Assembly: GCF_029953285.1 (NCBI RefSeq)
Contig: NZ_JASAOI010000010.1
Location: 310,001 to 374,000 of the forward strand
From: Yinghuangia seranimata
Lineage (GTDB): Bacteria; Actinomycetota; Actinomycetes; Streptomycetales; Streptomycetaceae
Length of the DNA: 64,000 nt
Direction of reading: 5' to 3'
A model generated the notes under the pieces. That model made no database searches. It saw nothing but the letters and a program-made list of their open reading frames with translations, and was not told where the DNA came from. Each line of letters starts with the position of its first letter. Positions within the stretch are counted from its first letter, which is position 1. A program made the translations under genes and the position numbers. Of the stretch, positions 15,440 through 23,783 are shown piece by piece.

Positions 15440-16246
15440 ATGATCCGCATCGAGGACACCGACCGGGTCCGCGTCCTGACCCTCGACCGGCCCGAGGCGC
15501 TCAACGCGTTCAACGAGGCGCTGTACGACGCGACCTGCGAGGCGCTTATCGACGCCGCCGCCGATCCGGCCGTCGCGGTCGTCGTCATCACCGGCACCGG
15601 GCGGGCGTTCTCCGCCGGGACCGACCTGGTCGAGATGGCGCAGCGCAACTCCGGAACGTTCGCGAACGGCAAGCACGGCTTCCCCGGCATGGTCGACCAG
15701 CTCGCGGCGTTCCCGAAGCCGCTGATCCTCGCCGTGAACGGGCTCGGGCTCGGCATCGGCGCGACGATCATCGGGTTCGCCGACCTGGTCTTCATGGCGT
15801 CGGACGCCCGCATCAAGTGCCCGTTCACCTCTCTCGGGGTCGCGCCCGAGGCGGCCAGCAGCGTCACCTTCCCCGCGCTGATCGGGCGGCAGAAGGCGGC
15901 GTGGGTGCTGCTGAGCTCGGAGTGGATCGGCGCCGAGGAGTGCGTCGAGATGGGTCTCGCTTTCAAGGCGTGCCCGCCGGACGAGCTGATGGCCGAGACG
16001 CTGCGGCACGCGCGTGTGCTGGCGGCGAAGTCGGTGGCGTCGCTCGTCGAGTCGAAGCGCGTGCTGCTCGCGGCGCTCGGCGACCGGATCGCGGAGGCGC
16101 GGGCGCGTGAAAACGATGCTTTCAGGCTGTTGCTGGGGGGACCGGCGAACCGCGAGGCGCTGACCGCGTTCGCGGAACGGCGCGAGCCGGACTTCGCGGC
16201 GGTGGACGCGCGTACGGCGGCGGAGGCGGCGGGGGCTGCGGAGTAG
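15440..16246 (+). CDS. enoyl-CoA hydratase/isomerase family protein
   Basis: A 268-residue crotonase-fold protein. The CoA-binding and oxyanion-hole segments are visible: GRAFSAGTDLVEM (about residues 55-67) and LILAVNGLGLGIGATIIGFADLV (read in parts), with the second oxyanion Gly in GLGLGIG. The usual catalytic Glu of hydratases in the EaxaGxxxE segment appears as CPFTSLGVAPEAASS, giving Glu at the isomerase-type position, so it may be an enoyl-CoA isomerase rather than a hydratase. ATG at 15440 with GAGGAGGG upstream. Likely part of fatty-acid or side-chain catabolism. Confidence 0.88.
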   Translation: MIRIEDTDRVRVLTLDRPEALNAFNEALYDATCEALIDAAADPAVAVVVITGTGRAFSAGTDLVEMAQRNSGTFANGKHGFPGMVDQLAAFPKPLILAVNGLGLGIGATIIGFADLVFMASDARIKCPFTSLGVAPEAASSVTFPALIGRQKAAWVLLSSEWIGAEECVEMGLAFKACPPDELMAETLRHARVLAAKSVASLVESKRVLLAALGDRIAEARARENDAFRLLLGGPANREALTAFAERREPDFAAVDARTAAEAAGAAE

Positions 16247-16250
16247 TCGC

Positions 16251-16267
16251 GATTTCTCTCAGAAATC
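16251..16267. promoter_or_regulatory. GATTTCT-CTC-AGAAATC palindrome
   Basis: A perfect 7-bp inverted repeat with a 3-base centre, five bases after the enoyl-CoA hydratase stop and 59 bp before the permease ATG. The sequence GGATACT a little downstream could be a -10 element, so it may be an operator for the permease; a small terminator is less likely because the stem is AT-rich. Confidence 0.45.
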
Positions 16268-16326
16268 ACCCATAAGGGATACTGTCGCGGTCCCCCCTTC
16301 GCCGCGCCCAGGATCGTCCCGCACCA

Positions 16327-17850
16327 ATGAGCAGCCCCGCCACGCCCGCGCCGCCCCGCACCACCACCGACCGGTCGGCCGGCCCGGCGCCCGGCAGCGG
16401 CACCCGGGGCGCGCACCTCGGGCACGGCCTCAAGCCGCGCCACCTGACGATGCTGGCGCTGGGCGGCGCGATCGGCGCGGGCCTGTTCGTCGGCACCGGC
16501 CAGGGCATCCGCACGGCGGGCCCGGCGATCCTGGTCTCGTACGCGCTCGCGTCCCTGCTGGTCGTGCTCGTGATGCGCATGCTCGGCGAGATGTCGGCGG
16601 CGTCCCCGCGCAGCGGCTCGTTCTCGGTGTACGCCGAGCAGGCGTTCGGGCGCTGGGCCGGCTTCACCGTCGGCTGGCTGTACTGGTGGATGCTGACCGT
16701 CGTGCTGGCGGTCGAGTCCACGGGCGCGGCGCGGATCGCGCACGGCTGGTGGCCGGACGTCCCGCAGTGGGTGTTCGCGCTCGCCGTCATGCTGTTCTTC
16801 ACCGGTGCGAACCTGCTGTCGGTGAAGGTGTTCGGCGAGTCGGAGTTCTGGTTCGCGGCGGTGAAGGTCTTCGCGATCGTCGCGTTCCTGGTGCTGGGCG
16901 TGCTGGCGATCGCGGGCGTTCTGCCCGACACCGACGCGCCGGGCGCGGCGAACCTGGCCGGGCACGGCGGGTTCCTGCCCAACGGCTGGTCGGGCGTGGT
17001 CACGGGGCTGCTGGCGGTGGTGTTCGCGTTCGGCGGTCTTGAGGTCGCCACGATCGCGGCCGCCGAGTCCGAGGACCCGTCCCGGTCGGTGGCGCGCGCG
17101 GTGCGGACGATCGTGTGGCGGATCGTGCTGTTCTACATCGGCTCGGTCGCGGTCGTCGTGACGCTGCTGCCGTGGGACTCCGACGCGGTCGGGTCGGGGC
17201 CGTACGCCGCCGTCCTGGACCGGATCGGTGTGCCCGGCACGGCCGTTCTGATGGACGTCATCGTGTTCGTCGCGCTGCTGTCGGCGCTGAACACGATGCT
17301 GTACGGCGCGTCCCGCATGGCGTATTCGCTCGCGGAACGCGGTGAGGGCCCGCGGGCGCTGTTGACGGTGTCAACAGGCCGGTCCGCCGGCGCGGCCGCC
17401 GGGAAGCCCGCTGGTGGCGGGGTGCCGCGGCGGGCGGTGCTGGCGTCGTCGGCGTTCGGTTTCGTCGCGGTGCTGTTGAACGTGTGGTGGCCGGAGCAGG
17501 TGTTCCGGCACATGTTGAACTCGGTCGGCGCGATGCTGCTGTTCGTGTGGTTCGCGGTCGCCGCGTCGCAGCTGGTGCTGCGCCGCCGCTACGAGCGCGA
17601 GGCGCCGGAGCGGCTGGTCGTGCGGATGTGGCTGTACCCGTATCTGACGTGGGCGGCGCTGGCGGCGATGGTGGGCGTCCTGCTGCTGATGGTCTTCGGG
17701 CAGAGCGACGACGCGCGTACGCAGCTCGTGTCGTCCTCGGCCGTGGTGGCGGTGATCCTGGCGGTCGGCCTGGCCCGCGAACGCCGCCACACCTCGCGCA
17801 CGGCCGCCGCCCGCGCCCTGGCGGCACGCGGCACGGCGGGCGACGGCTGA
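16327..17850 (+). CDS. amino acid permease (AAT family)
   Basis: A 507-residue permease with about 12 membrane segments. The N-terminal HLTMLALGGAIGAGLFVGTG is the TM1 signature of the amino acid transporter family in which the unwound IGxGLF motif binds the substrate's amino and carboxyl groups; EMSAASPRSGSFSVYAEQAFG is the conserved TM3 entry. It is related to GabP/AroP/ProY transporters; the exact amino acid cannot be told. A Gly/Ala-rich insertion around residue 345-365 lies in a cytoplasmic loop. No strong ribosome-binding site precedes the ATG. Confidence 0.88.
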   Translation: MSSPATPAPPRTTTDRSAGPAPGSGTRGAHLGHGLKPRHLTMLALGGAIGAGLFVGTGQGIRTAGPAILVSYALASLLVVLVMRMLGEMSAASPRSGSFSVYAEQAFGRWAGFTVGWLYWWMLTVVLAVESTGAARIAHGWWPDVPQWVFALAVMLFFTGANLLSVKVFGESEFWFAAVKVFAIVAFLVLGVLAIAGVLPDTDAPGAANLAGHGGFLPNGWSGVVTGLLAVVFAFGGLEVATIAAAESEDPSRSVARAVRTIVWRIVLFYIGSVAVVVTLLPWDSDAVGSGPYAAVLDRIGVPGTAVLMDVIVFVALLSALNTMLYGASRMAYSLAERGEGPRALLTVSTGRSAGAAAGKPAGGGVPRRAVLASSAFGFVAVLLNVWWPEQVFRHMLNSVGAMLLFVWFAVAASQLVLRRRYEREAPERLVVRMWLYPYLTWAALAAMVGVLLLMVFGQSDDARTQLVSSSAVVAVILAVGLARERRHTSRTAAARALAARGTAGDG

Positions 17851-17861
17851 CGCGGCCGTTT

Positions 17862-18728
17862 TCAGGCGGTGCGGGCGGGCTGCTCGGTGAGGAACTCGCC
17901 GGCGGGGGCGACCAGGAGCGGGACGTTGGGGTTGTGGCTGAGCTTCGCGATCTCGGTGAGCCGGGCGTCGGGCAGCACGTCGGCGGCGGCGCGGGCGGCG
18001 GTGCGGAGCAGGGGCTCGCTGCGGGCGCCGGACAGCACGAGGACGGGGGCCGTCACGCCCTCCCAGTCGGCCGGGTCGAGGGGCTCGCCGCGCATGTAGT
18101 CGGCCACGGCCGCCCAGTCGTGCGGGGTGGAGAGGGCGGTCGCGGTGAGCTTGGACCACATCGGCGTGATCCGCAGCAGCGCGACGAACGCTGCCGGGAG
18201 GCCGATCGCCTTCGTCATGTAGAACTTGGCGGTCTTGGCGCGTTCGCCGGCGGCGACCAGTTCGTGCAGCGTGGTGGCGAGGTCTGCGGGCGGGACGTGG
18301 CGGGTGCGGTCGACGACGAACGGCGGCTCGAAGGCGATGACCCGGGTGATGCCGGGGACGCGTCCGGATCCGGCGGCGCGCAGGGCCACGACCGCGCCGG
18401 ACGACCAGCCGAACAGCGCGGCGGCACCGCCCTCGGCGGCGATGAGCGCGGCGAGGTCGTCGGCCTCCTGGGCGACGTCGTAGCGGCCGGGGGTGTCGCC
18501 GCTGTCGCCGCGTCCGCGGCGGTCGTAGTTGACGACGGTCAGGGCGTACGCGGCGGTGAGCGCCTCGGCGAGCTCCACCATCTTGGGGAACGACCGGTAG
18601 CTGAAGGCGCCGCCGACCAGGATCACCGTGCCCTGGCTCTCGTCGGCGGGCGTGTAGCGGTCGTAGGCGATGGTGGTCCCGTCGGCGGAGGTGACTGTGT
18701 GGGTGGTGACCGTGTGGGTGGTGACCAT
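17862..18728 (-). CDS. alpha/beta hydrolase
   Basis: A 288-residue alpha/beta hydrolase. The nucleophile elbow is ALFGWSSGAVVAL (G-W-S-S-G), with oxyanion-hole strand VILVGGAFSYRSF and a late Asp in VLVLSGARSE; the catalytic His is probably in IAKLSHNPNVPLL. The ATG at 18728 follows GGGAG; a longer frame begins upstream but lacks family similarity. The N-terminus carries a short repeat (VTTHTVTTHTVTS) encoded by a duplicated 15-base unit. It lies 157 bp downstream of the four-helix membrane protein on the same strand. Confidence 0.83.
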   Translation of the reverse strand: MVTTHTVTTHTVTSADGTTIAYDRYTPADESQGTVILVGGAFSYRSFPKMVELAEALTAAYALTVVNYDRRGRGDSGDTPGRYDVAQEADDLAALIAAEGGAAALFGWSSGAVVALRAAGSGRVPGITRVIAFEPPFVVDRTRHVPPADLATTLHELVAAGERAKTAKFYMTKAIGLPAAFVALLRITPMWSKLTATALSTPHDWAAVADYMRGEPLDPADWEGVTAPVLVLSGARSEPLLRTAARAAADVLPDARLTEIAKLSHNPNVPLLVAPAGEFLTEQPARTA

Positions 18729-18885
18729 GGTGGCTCCCGTGTGCTCGTCGCGGGGTGTCGTCAACGTCTCTGCTGGTTAGACCGCGACGCGCGCACGGAC
18801 TCATCGGTCGGGGGACGTCTTTTCTGACGCCGCGTGTCTGTGAGGCCCGCGGGTCGGCGGCGGTCACGCGGCGGGTCGGCGGGGG

Positions 18886-20454
18886 TCACGCGCCCTTGCG
18901 GTACTCGCGCAGCCGGGGCCGGATCCCCGCGTACGCGGCGCCGACGAGGCCGGCCGCGGCGACGACGGACAGGACCGTCCAGCCCGCGAGCGCGTGCTCC
19001 CCGCTGTCGGTGGCCTTGCCCATGTGCTCGCGGTTGAGGGCGGCGACGGCGCCCAGCCCCAGCTGCACCTGCTGGTACTGCCAGTTCGACTGGCCGGGCT
19101 GGTAGCCGGTGGTGAAGTCCATCGCGGCGCGCAGGTCGTGCTCGGCGATGGCGCGCAGGTGGAGGTCGTCTTGGCGGTAGGTGTCGTAGGCGTCGCGGGC
19201 GGCCTGGGCGGCGTCGCGTTCGCCGGCGAAGGTGATGTTGCGGAACTCGCGGTCGAACAGGGCCTGGATCTGCCGGGTCTTGTCGGTGTAGTCGGCCCCG
19301 TAGGTGTCGTGCCGGGACGCGTCGACGAGCCAGCGGCTCTCGTCGCCGTTGGCGTCCTCGACGAGGGCGATGGTGTGCGTGAGGGCGAGCACCGAGTCGA
19401 ACGCGTCCTTCTTCGCGACGCGCAGCTGGTCGCGGGCGTCGAAGACGGCCCCGGTGCCGGTCGCGACGACGATCATCGCGCCGATGGAGGCGAGCAGCAG
19501 CGCCGGGTTGACCACCCGGTGCGTGCGTGTGAACAGGAAGACCTGCGTTCCGACGAGCAACAGTGTCAACAGGATGCCGGCGGTGAGGGCGAGGCCCGCG
19601 TACAGGCCGGCGTCGGCGCGGCGTTGCGCGTAGGCGTCCTCGACGGCGTGGGAGTCCTCGGCGAGGAGGCGGTCCGCGGTCGGCAGCAGCTCGTCGTGCA
19701 TGAGCAGCGTGGCGCGGCGCAGTTGGGCGACGGCGGGCGAGGGGTCTTCGAGGCGGCGGGCGTCGGCCTGGGCGTCGGCGTAGGCGATCTGGCCGGCGAG
19801 GTTGTCGTACTCGGCGAGCATGCGGATGAGCCGGGCGGTGTCGTCGGCCGCGGCGTCGGTGACGGCGTTGGCCGAGGACACCTGCAGGGCGCCGGCGGCG
19901 TCGGCGCGGTCCTGCTCGTAGTGGTGGCGGGCCTGGTCGCGCGAGTAGCCGAGGGTGGTGTCGTCGCCGACGAGGAGTGTGTTGGCGAGTTCGGCGTCCA
20001 TCGCGGCGAGCGCGCCGTAGAGGCCGTTCGCCTCGGTGACCTGGGCGCCGGCGCCGTGGCCGACGACTTCGAGGCCGTCGTCGGCGGCGACCACGGCGCG
20101 CGCGAGGAGCGCGGCGAAGGCGGCGGCCAGCAGGGCGGTGGCGACGACGGCGGCGCGCAGCACGGTCCGCGTCGCCCACCGCCGGGACCGGACGGCTGCC
20201 GCCGGACGCGGGACGGGTCGCGGCACGGTCCCCGTGCTGGGCCGCCACGCCGCGGTCGGCCGGGCCGGTTCGAGGCCGGGCAGGTACGGCCACCGGGCGG
20301 GCGGCGCGGTCGGCCGCGGCGGCGCCGTGACGGGCGGCGCGGTGGCGAGTGCCTGCACGAGCGCCCGTCCGGGGTCCGGCCAGGGCCCCGAACTTCGATA
20401 TATGCCGCCGCCGTTCGCCGCGCGTTGGCCGGACTCCCCCGTTGTTCCTGACAC
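18886..20454 (-). CDS. four-TM membrane protein downstream of caspase gene
   Basis: A 522-residue protein of a type common in streptomycetes but without assigned function. A Pro-rich cytoplasmic N-terminus (residues 30-95) is followed by TM1 (about 99-122), a ~160-residue helical, acidic extracellular domain, TM2 (283-307), TM3 (315-336), a second ~150-residue helical extracellular domain and TM4 (488-511) with a short basic tail. The two external domains look like helical-bundle sensor modules. The GTG start is only 52 bp after the caspase gene's stop, on the same strand, so both may be co-transcribed and the protein could be a membrane partner of the caspase. The start site lacks a good ribosome-binding site. 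Confidence 0.75.
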   Translation of the reverse strand: MSGTTGESGQRAANGGGIYRSSGPWPDPGRALVQALATAPPVTAPPRPTAPPARWPYLPGLEPARPTAAWRPSTGTVPRPVPRPAAAVRSRRWATRTVLRAAVVATALLAAAFAALLARAVVAADDGLEVVGHGAGAQVTEANGLYGALAAMDAELANTLLVGDDTTLGYSRDQARHHYEQDRADAAGALQVSSANAVTDAAADDTARLIRMLAEYDNLAGQIAYADAQADARRLEDPSPAVAQLRRATLLMHDELLPTADRLLAEDSHAVEDAYAQRRADAGLYAGLALTAGILLTLLLVGTQVFLFTRTHRVVNPALLLASIGAMIVVATGTGAVFDARDQLRVAKKDAFDSVLALTHTIALVEDANGDESRWLVDASRHDTYGADYTDKTRQIQALFDREFRNITFAGERDAAQAARDAYDTYRQDDLHLRAIAEHDLRAAMDFTTGYQPGQSNWQYQQVQLGLGAVAALNREHMGKATDSGEHALAGWTVLSVVAAAGLVGAAYAGIRPRLREYRKGA

Positions 20455-20506
20455 GTTGGGGACGTTAGGAGCCCGGTCGACGGACCGTCAGATGCTGTAC
20501 GCGGCC

Positions 20507-23359
20507 TTAGCGCCGGGGGCGGGTTTCTGTACGGAATCCTGACGCGGAGGGGGCTTCCGCGTTGCCGGCAGGCGATCCGGTGCCGTCGGACGGCAGGCGT
20601 GGGGCGGGCGTCCGGTGTGCGTCGGCGACCCGGGACCGCAGGCCCGGATCGTCGAAGTAGCCTGCGACGGCCAGGCGCGCCCGCGCGTCGTCGTGCTCTC
20701 CGCGCTGATGCTGGAGCAGAGCGGATTCGAGCAGCGCCGTCGTCGCGAGCGGCCGCGTCTTCGCCAGGGCCCAGGCCCGGCGGGCGAGGGAGCGGACGGG
20801 GCCTGGCAGGGTGCGCGGCGCGGCGGGGCGGGAGTCGGTGAGCTCGACGCGTCCCCAGTAGAGGACCCGCTCGAAGTCCCCCGCGTTGTCGCGCTCCGTG
20901 CTGAGCGCGTAGTCGTACCACTCGATCGCGTGCCGTGGGTCCGACGGCGCTTCGATGCGCGCGAGCACGATGGCGGCGAGCACGTTCGGCCGCAGGTTGG
21001 TGGAGTAGGCCGACTCGATGACGCGTTCGCACCACGCGGGGGCGTGTTCGGAGTCGTGGGACCTCAGACGGACGAGGGCGGTCAGCGCGTCCGCGGCGAC
21101 GGTGTCCGCGACGGGGTTGTCGGCCTCGGCCGGGTACACGACCCCGGGGGCGTCGCCGGTCGCCGCCGCACGCCGGTACCAGGAGAGAGCGCCCTCGGTG
21201 TCCCCGTCCCGCTCACTCAACACGCCGAGCCGGTACAGGGCGGCCGGCTCCTGGAGCCGGTGCTTGCCGACGGTGGCGAGGCACCATGCGCGGATGCGCT
21301 TCGTGTCGTGGGTCAGCCAGTACAGCGTGCCGACGACGGCCGCGAGCACGGCGTCGTAGGCGAAGCGGGTCGGAAGGCTGATCTCCAGGGCGTCCCGCTG
21401 CCACAGCAGGAGCGGCGGGTCGAGCACGACAAGGACGCCGCCGACCACCATGAACGCGTTCAATGACTTGCTGAGCCGGTACCAGCGCAGGGCGACGACA
21501 CCCCATGCGACGAGGACCGCGACTGCGGCCGCGGTGAGGGCCACTCGCGCGGCGGCGGGTGAATGCTGCAAGGCGAGCCCGTAGACCATCAACTGCACCA
21601 AGGGGGCCATGAACAGCGCGAAGTCGATCCAGCCCGGGGGAATCGCGCGTCGGGCGCGCAGCAGCGGTTTCCATGACCGCCGGTGGAGCGGGGTGGCTGT
21701 CAGTGCGGTGGCGATGATGTGTTTGGTGGGACGGCTCAGGCGGCCGGCGCGGGAGACCAGGCAGGCGACGTCGTCGAGACGGCCGCGGTCCCCGAGCGCG
21801 GTGACGAAGCCGGCGAGGTCCGGTCGCCCGCGGCTGTCGCGAAGGATGGCGGCGGCTTCGATGTCGAGGCCGTTCCCGCGCAGGGCGTCGACAAGCACGA
21901 TCCGGTCCGCGGGCGGCAGTTCGGCGGCGAGCGCGATGACGTAGGCGGGGCTCAGGGGAAGGGCGAGGGCCACCACGTCCGAGAGCGGGAGTTCCGCGAC
22001 GCGGCGGGTGAGCAGTTGCCGCGCCGCGCTGCTTTCGGGGTCGGCCTGCGCCAACGCGCCGTGGAGGACATGGCCGACGTCCTGGACGCGTCCGGCGGCG
22101 CCGAGTGCCGACATCAGCTCCTCGGCGTGGTCACTCGTGCCGGCGTCGCGGAGGATCACGGCGGCCAGGTCGTCCGACGCGTGCTTGCGGAGCGCGTCCG
22201 TCATGGCGATCAGGTCGACGGCGGGGAGCGTCGTGGAGAACGCCCGCAGGTCCTCGAAGCACTCCCGAAGTGCCAGCGCGAGGACATCCGACGTCGGCGT
22301 GCGGGCGGAGAGGTCGACGAGCCAGCGGTACCACCAGGCCTCGTGCTCGCGGGCGCGGGTCTGGATGACCACCTGTTCGACGTCGGCGATGGGACGGGTA
22401 CGGCCGACGACGCCGAGGACTTGGGCGGCGATCCCGCCCATGCCGAGCGCGGCGAGTCGGCCGGCCAGCGCGACGACCTCTGCGACGGGGAGGCGTGCGG
22501 CCCGGTCGCGTGCCGAGGCGCCGTCCGCCGTCGGGTCGACCAGGTCGAACAGCACGCGCTGGGCCTCGTCGCGGAGCGGCGCCGACGGCACGGGCGGCGC
22601 GGACGGCACGGTGCTCGCCTTACGGGGGCTGTCGGCGAGGTAGATGGTGCCCTGGGCGTCGTCGATGCTCATCGTGGGCGTCTGGTTCGGCCGTTTCTCC
22701 CGGACGGCCTGCTCGACGTAGGTGAACAGTTCCTGGACGGAGATCAGCCCGTCGCCGTCGAGGTCGGCGTCGCCGGTCCGCAGGCCACGGACGACGGCGG
22801 AGGTGAACACGCTCGGTTCGGCGGCGTCGCGGGAGCGCGCCTCCGTCTCGTAGGCGACCTGCAGCGAGGTGGCGGCCGTGAGCACCACGCGGCCGCGGCC
22901 GCCGAGCAGTCGCTTGACGTCGACCTGCGGGGCCGCCGACCGGCCCCCGAACTCGAAGGCGCCGCTGTAGCAGCAGTCCAGGAGCAGCACGATGCGTTTC
23001 GCGGCGCTCTCCTCCATCAGCCGTGCGATGAACGCCGAGTCGATGCCGGTGGAGCTCGGCGTCGCGGGGTCGGTGTCGCGCACCTCGAAGTACAGTTCGC
23101 CGCGCCGGTTGCGCTGACCGTGGCACGACATGTGCAGCAGCAGGAGATCGCCCGCTTCCGCCGTGCGGAAGAAGCGCTCGACGGCGAGCCTGATGGTGTG
23201 GCTGGCCTCGTCCACGACGGTCTCGACGGTGAAGCCGCCGACCGACGGATCGCCGAGGACGCTCGAGAGTTCCCGGGCGTCGGCGCCCGCGCCGGGCAGC
23301 TCCGGCCTGTTCGGGTTGTCGTAGAACTGTGCCGCGACGATGAGGGCGCGTTTGCGCAC
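20507..23359 (-). CDS. caspase-family protein, EACC1-associated, with repeats, TM helices and TPR
   Basis: A 950-residue predicted protease. Residues 1-240 form a caspase (C14) domain: catalytic His80 in HMSCHGQ, catalytic Cys130 in LLLDCCYSG, and the substrate pocket region follows. A canonical EF-hand loop (D199-x-D201-x-D203-G-x-I-xxx-E210) sits at its end. Residues about 290-540 contain at least three ~59-residue helical repeats starting LP..D. Four hydrophobic segments (about 578-597, 604-625, 636-652, 665-682) follow, then a TPR-like stretch (LYRLGVLSERDGDTEGALSW) and a C-terminal helical tail. It begins 3 bp after the EACC1 gene with a GTG start. Such caspase-EACC1 pairs have been predicted to be biological-conflict (anti-viral or self-killing) systems. 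Confidence 0.92.
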   Translation of the reverse strand: MRKRALIVAAQFYDNPNRPELPGAGADARELSSVLGDPSVGGFTVETVVDEASHTIRLAVERFFRTAEAGDLLLLHMSCHGQRNRRGELYFEVRDTDPATPSSTGIDSAFIARLMEESAAKRIVLLLDCCYSGAFEFGGRSAAPQVDVKRLLGGRGRVVLTAATSLQVAYETEARSRDAAEPSVFTSAVVRGLRTGDADLDGDGLISVQELFTYVEQAVREKRPNQTPTMSIDDAQGTIYLADSPRKASTVPSAPPVPSAPLRDEAQRVLFDLVDPTADGASARDRAARLPVAEVVALAGRLAALGMGGIAAQVLGVVGRTRPIADVEQVVIQTRAREHEAWWYRWLVDLSARTPTSDVLALALRECFEDLRAFSTTLPAVDLIAMTDALRKHASDDLAAVILRDAGTSDHAEELMSALGAAGRVQDVGHVLHGALAQADPESSAARQLLTRRVAELPLSDVVALALPLSPAYVIALAAELPPADRIVLVDALRGNGLDIEAAAILRDSRGRPDLAGFVTALGDRGRLDDVACLVSRAGRLSRPTKHIIATALTATPLHRRSWKPLLRARRAIPPGWIDFALFMAPLVQLMVYGLALQHSPAAARVALTAAAVAVLVAWGVVALRWYRLSKSLNAFMVVGGVLVVLDPPLLLWQRDALEISLPTRFAYDAVLAAVVGTLYWLTHDTKRIRAWCLATVGKHRLQEPAALYRLGVLSERDGDTEGALSWYRRAAATGDAPGVVYPAEADNPVADTVAADALTALVRLRSHDSEHAPAWCERVIESAYSTNLRPNVLAAIVLARIEAPSDPRHAIEWYDYALSTERDNAGDFERVLYWGRVELTDSRPAAPRTLPGPVRSLARRAWALAKTRPLATTALLESALLQHQRGEHDDARARLAVAGYFDDPGLRSRVADAHRTPAPRLPSDGTGSPAGNAEAPSASGFRTETRPRR

Positions 23360-23362
23360 CCG

Positions 23363-23692
23363 CTACTCCGGGTGCCGGGCGAGGAACGCTGCCAACGCCA
23401 CCTCGTCCAGGGCGGTGCGCCGGCCGCTCAGCTCGAGCCGGTCGCCGCCCAACTCGAGGACGATCGTGCCGCTGTGCCGGCGTGCGAGCCAGTCCTGGAC
23501 CATGGTCACGAGCGCGACCAGGGCGGGGCTCCCGACCAGTGCGATGACGACGGCCTCGACGGCGCCGCCGCGGGTTCCGGGTGCCGCACCGCCCTCGAGG
23601 TCCGTAATGCCGTCATGATCCAGGTCGTCCAGCTGCCGGCGCAGGAAGAAGTAGTCGTCCCCCAGGTCTTCGGAGACAAGCCTGACCTGCAT
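23363..23692 (-). CDS. EACC1 (effector-associated constant component) protein
   Basis: A 109-residue protein matching the EACC1 family described by Aravind and colleagues as the constant partner of caspase or trypsin effectors in actinobacterial conflict systems. The typical layout is visible: N-terminal strand VRLVSED, a Gly-rich turn with the alternative GTRGGAVEAVVIALVGSPALVALV central hydrophobic segment (read in two parts), WLARRHSGTIVLELGGDRLELSGR strands and a C-terminal LAAFLARHPE helix. Unusually, the segment after the first helix reads DLDHDGITDLE, resembling a Ca-binding DxDxDG loop. ATG at 23692 has AGGAGGGGG upstream. It probably assembles with or gates the caspase. Confidence 0.88.
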   Translation of the reverse strand: MQVRLVSEDLGDDYFFLRRQLDDLDHDGITDLEGGAAPGTRGGAVEAVVIALVGSPALVALVTMVQDWLARRHSGTIVLELGGDRLELSGRRTALDEVALAAFLARHPE

Positions 23693-23783
23693 TTCCCCCT
23701 CCTAGGGTCCCCCGGCGCGTTCGACGCGTCCGACGCTCAGATTCCCATGAACTCGTCGTCGGCGGCAGCTGATTGCGCGCCGG

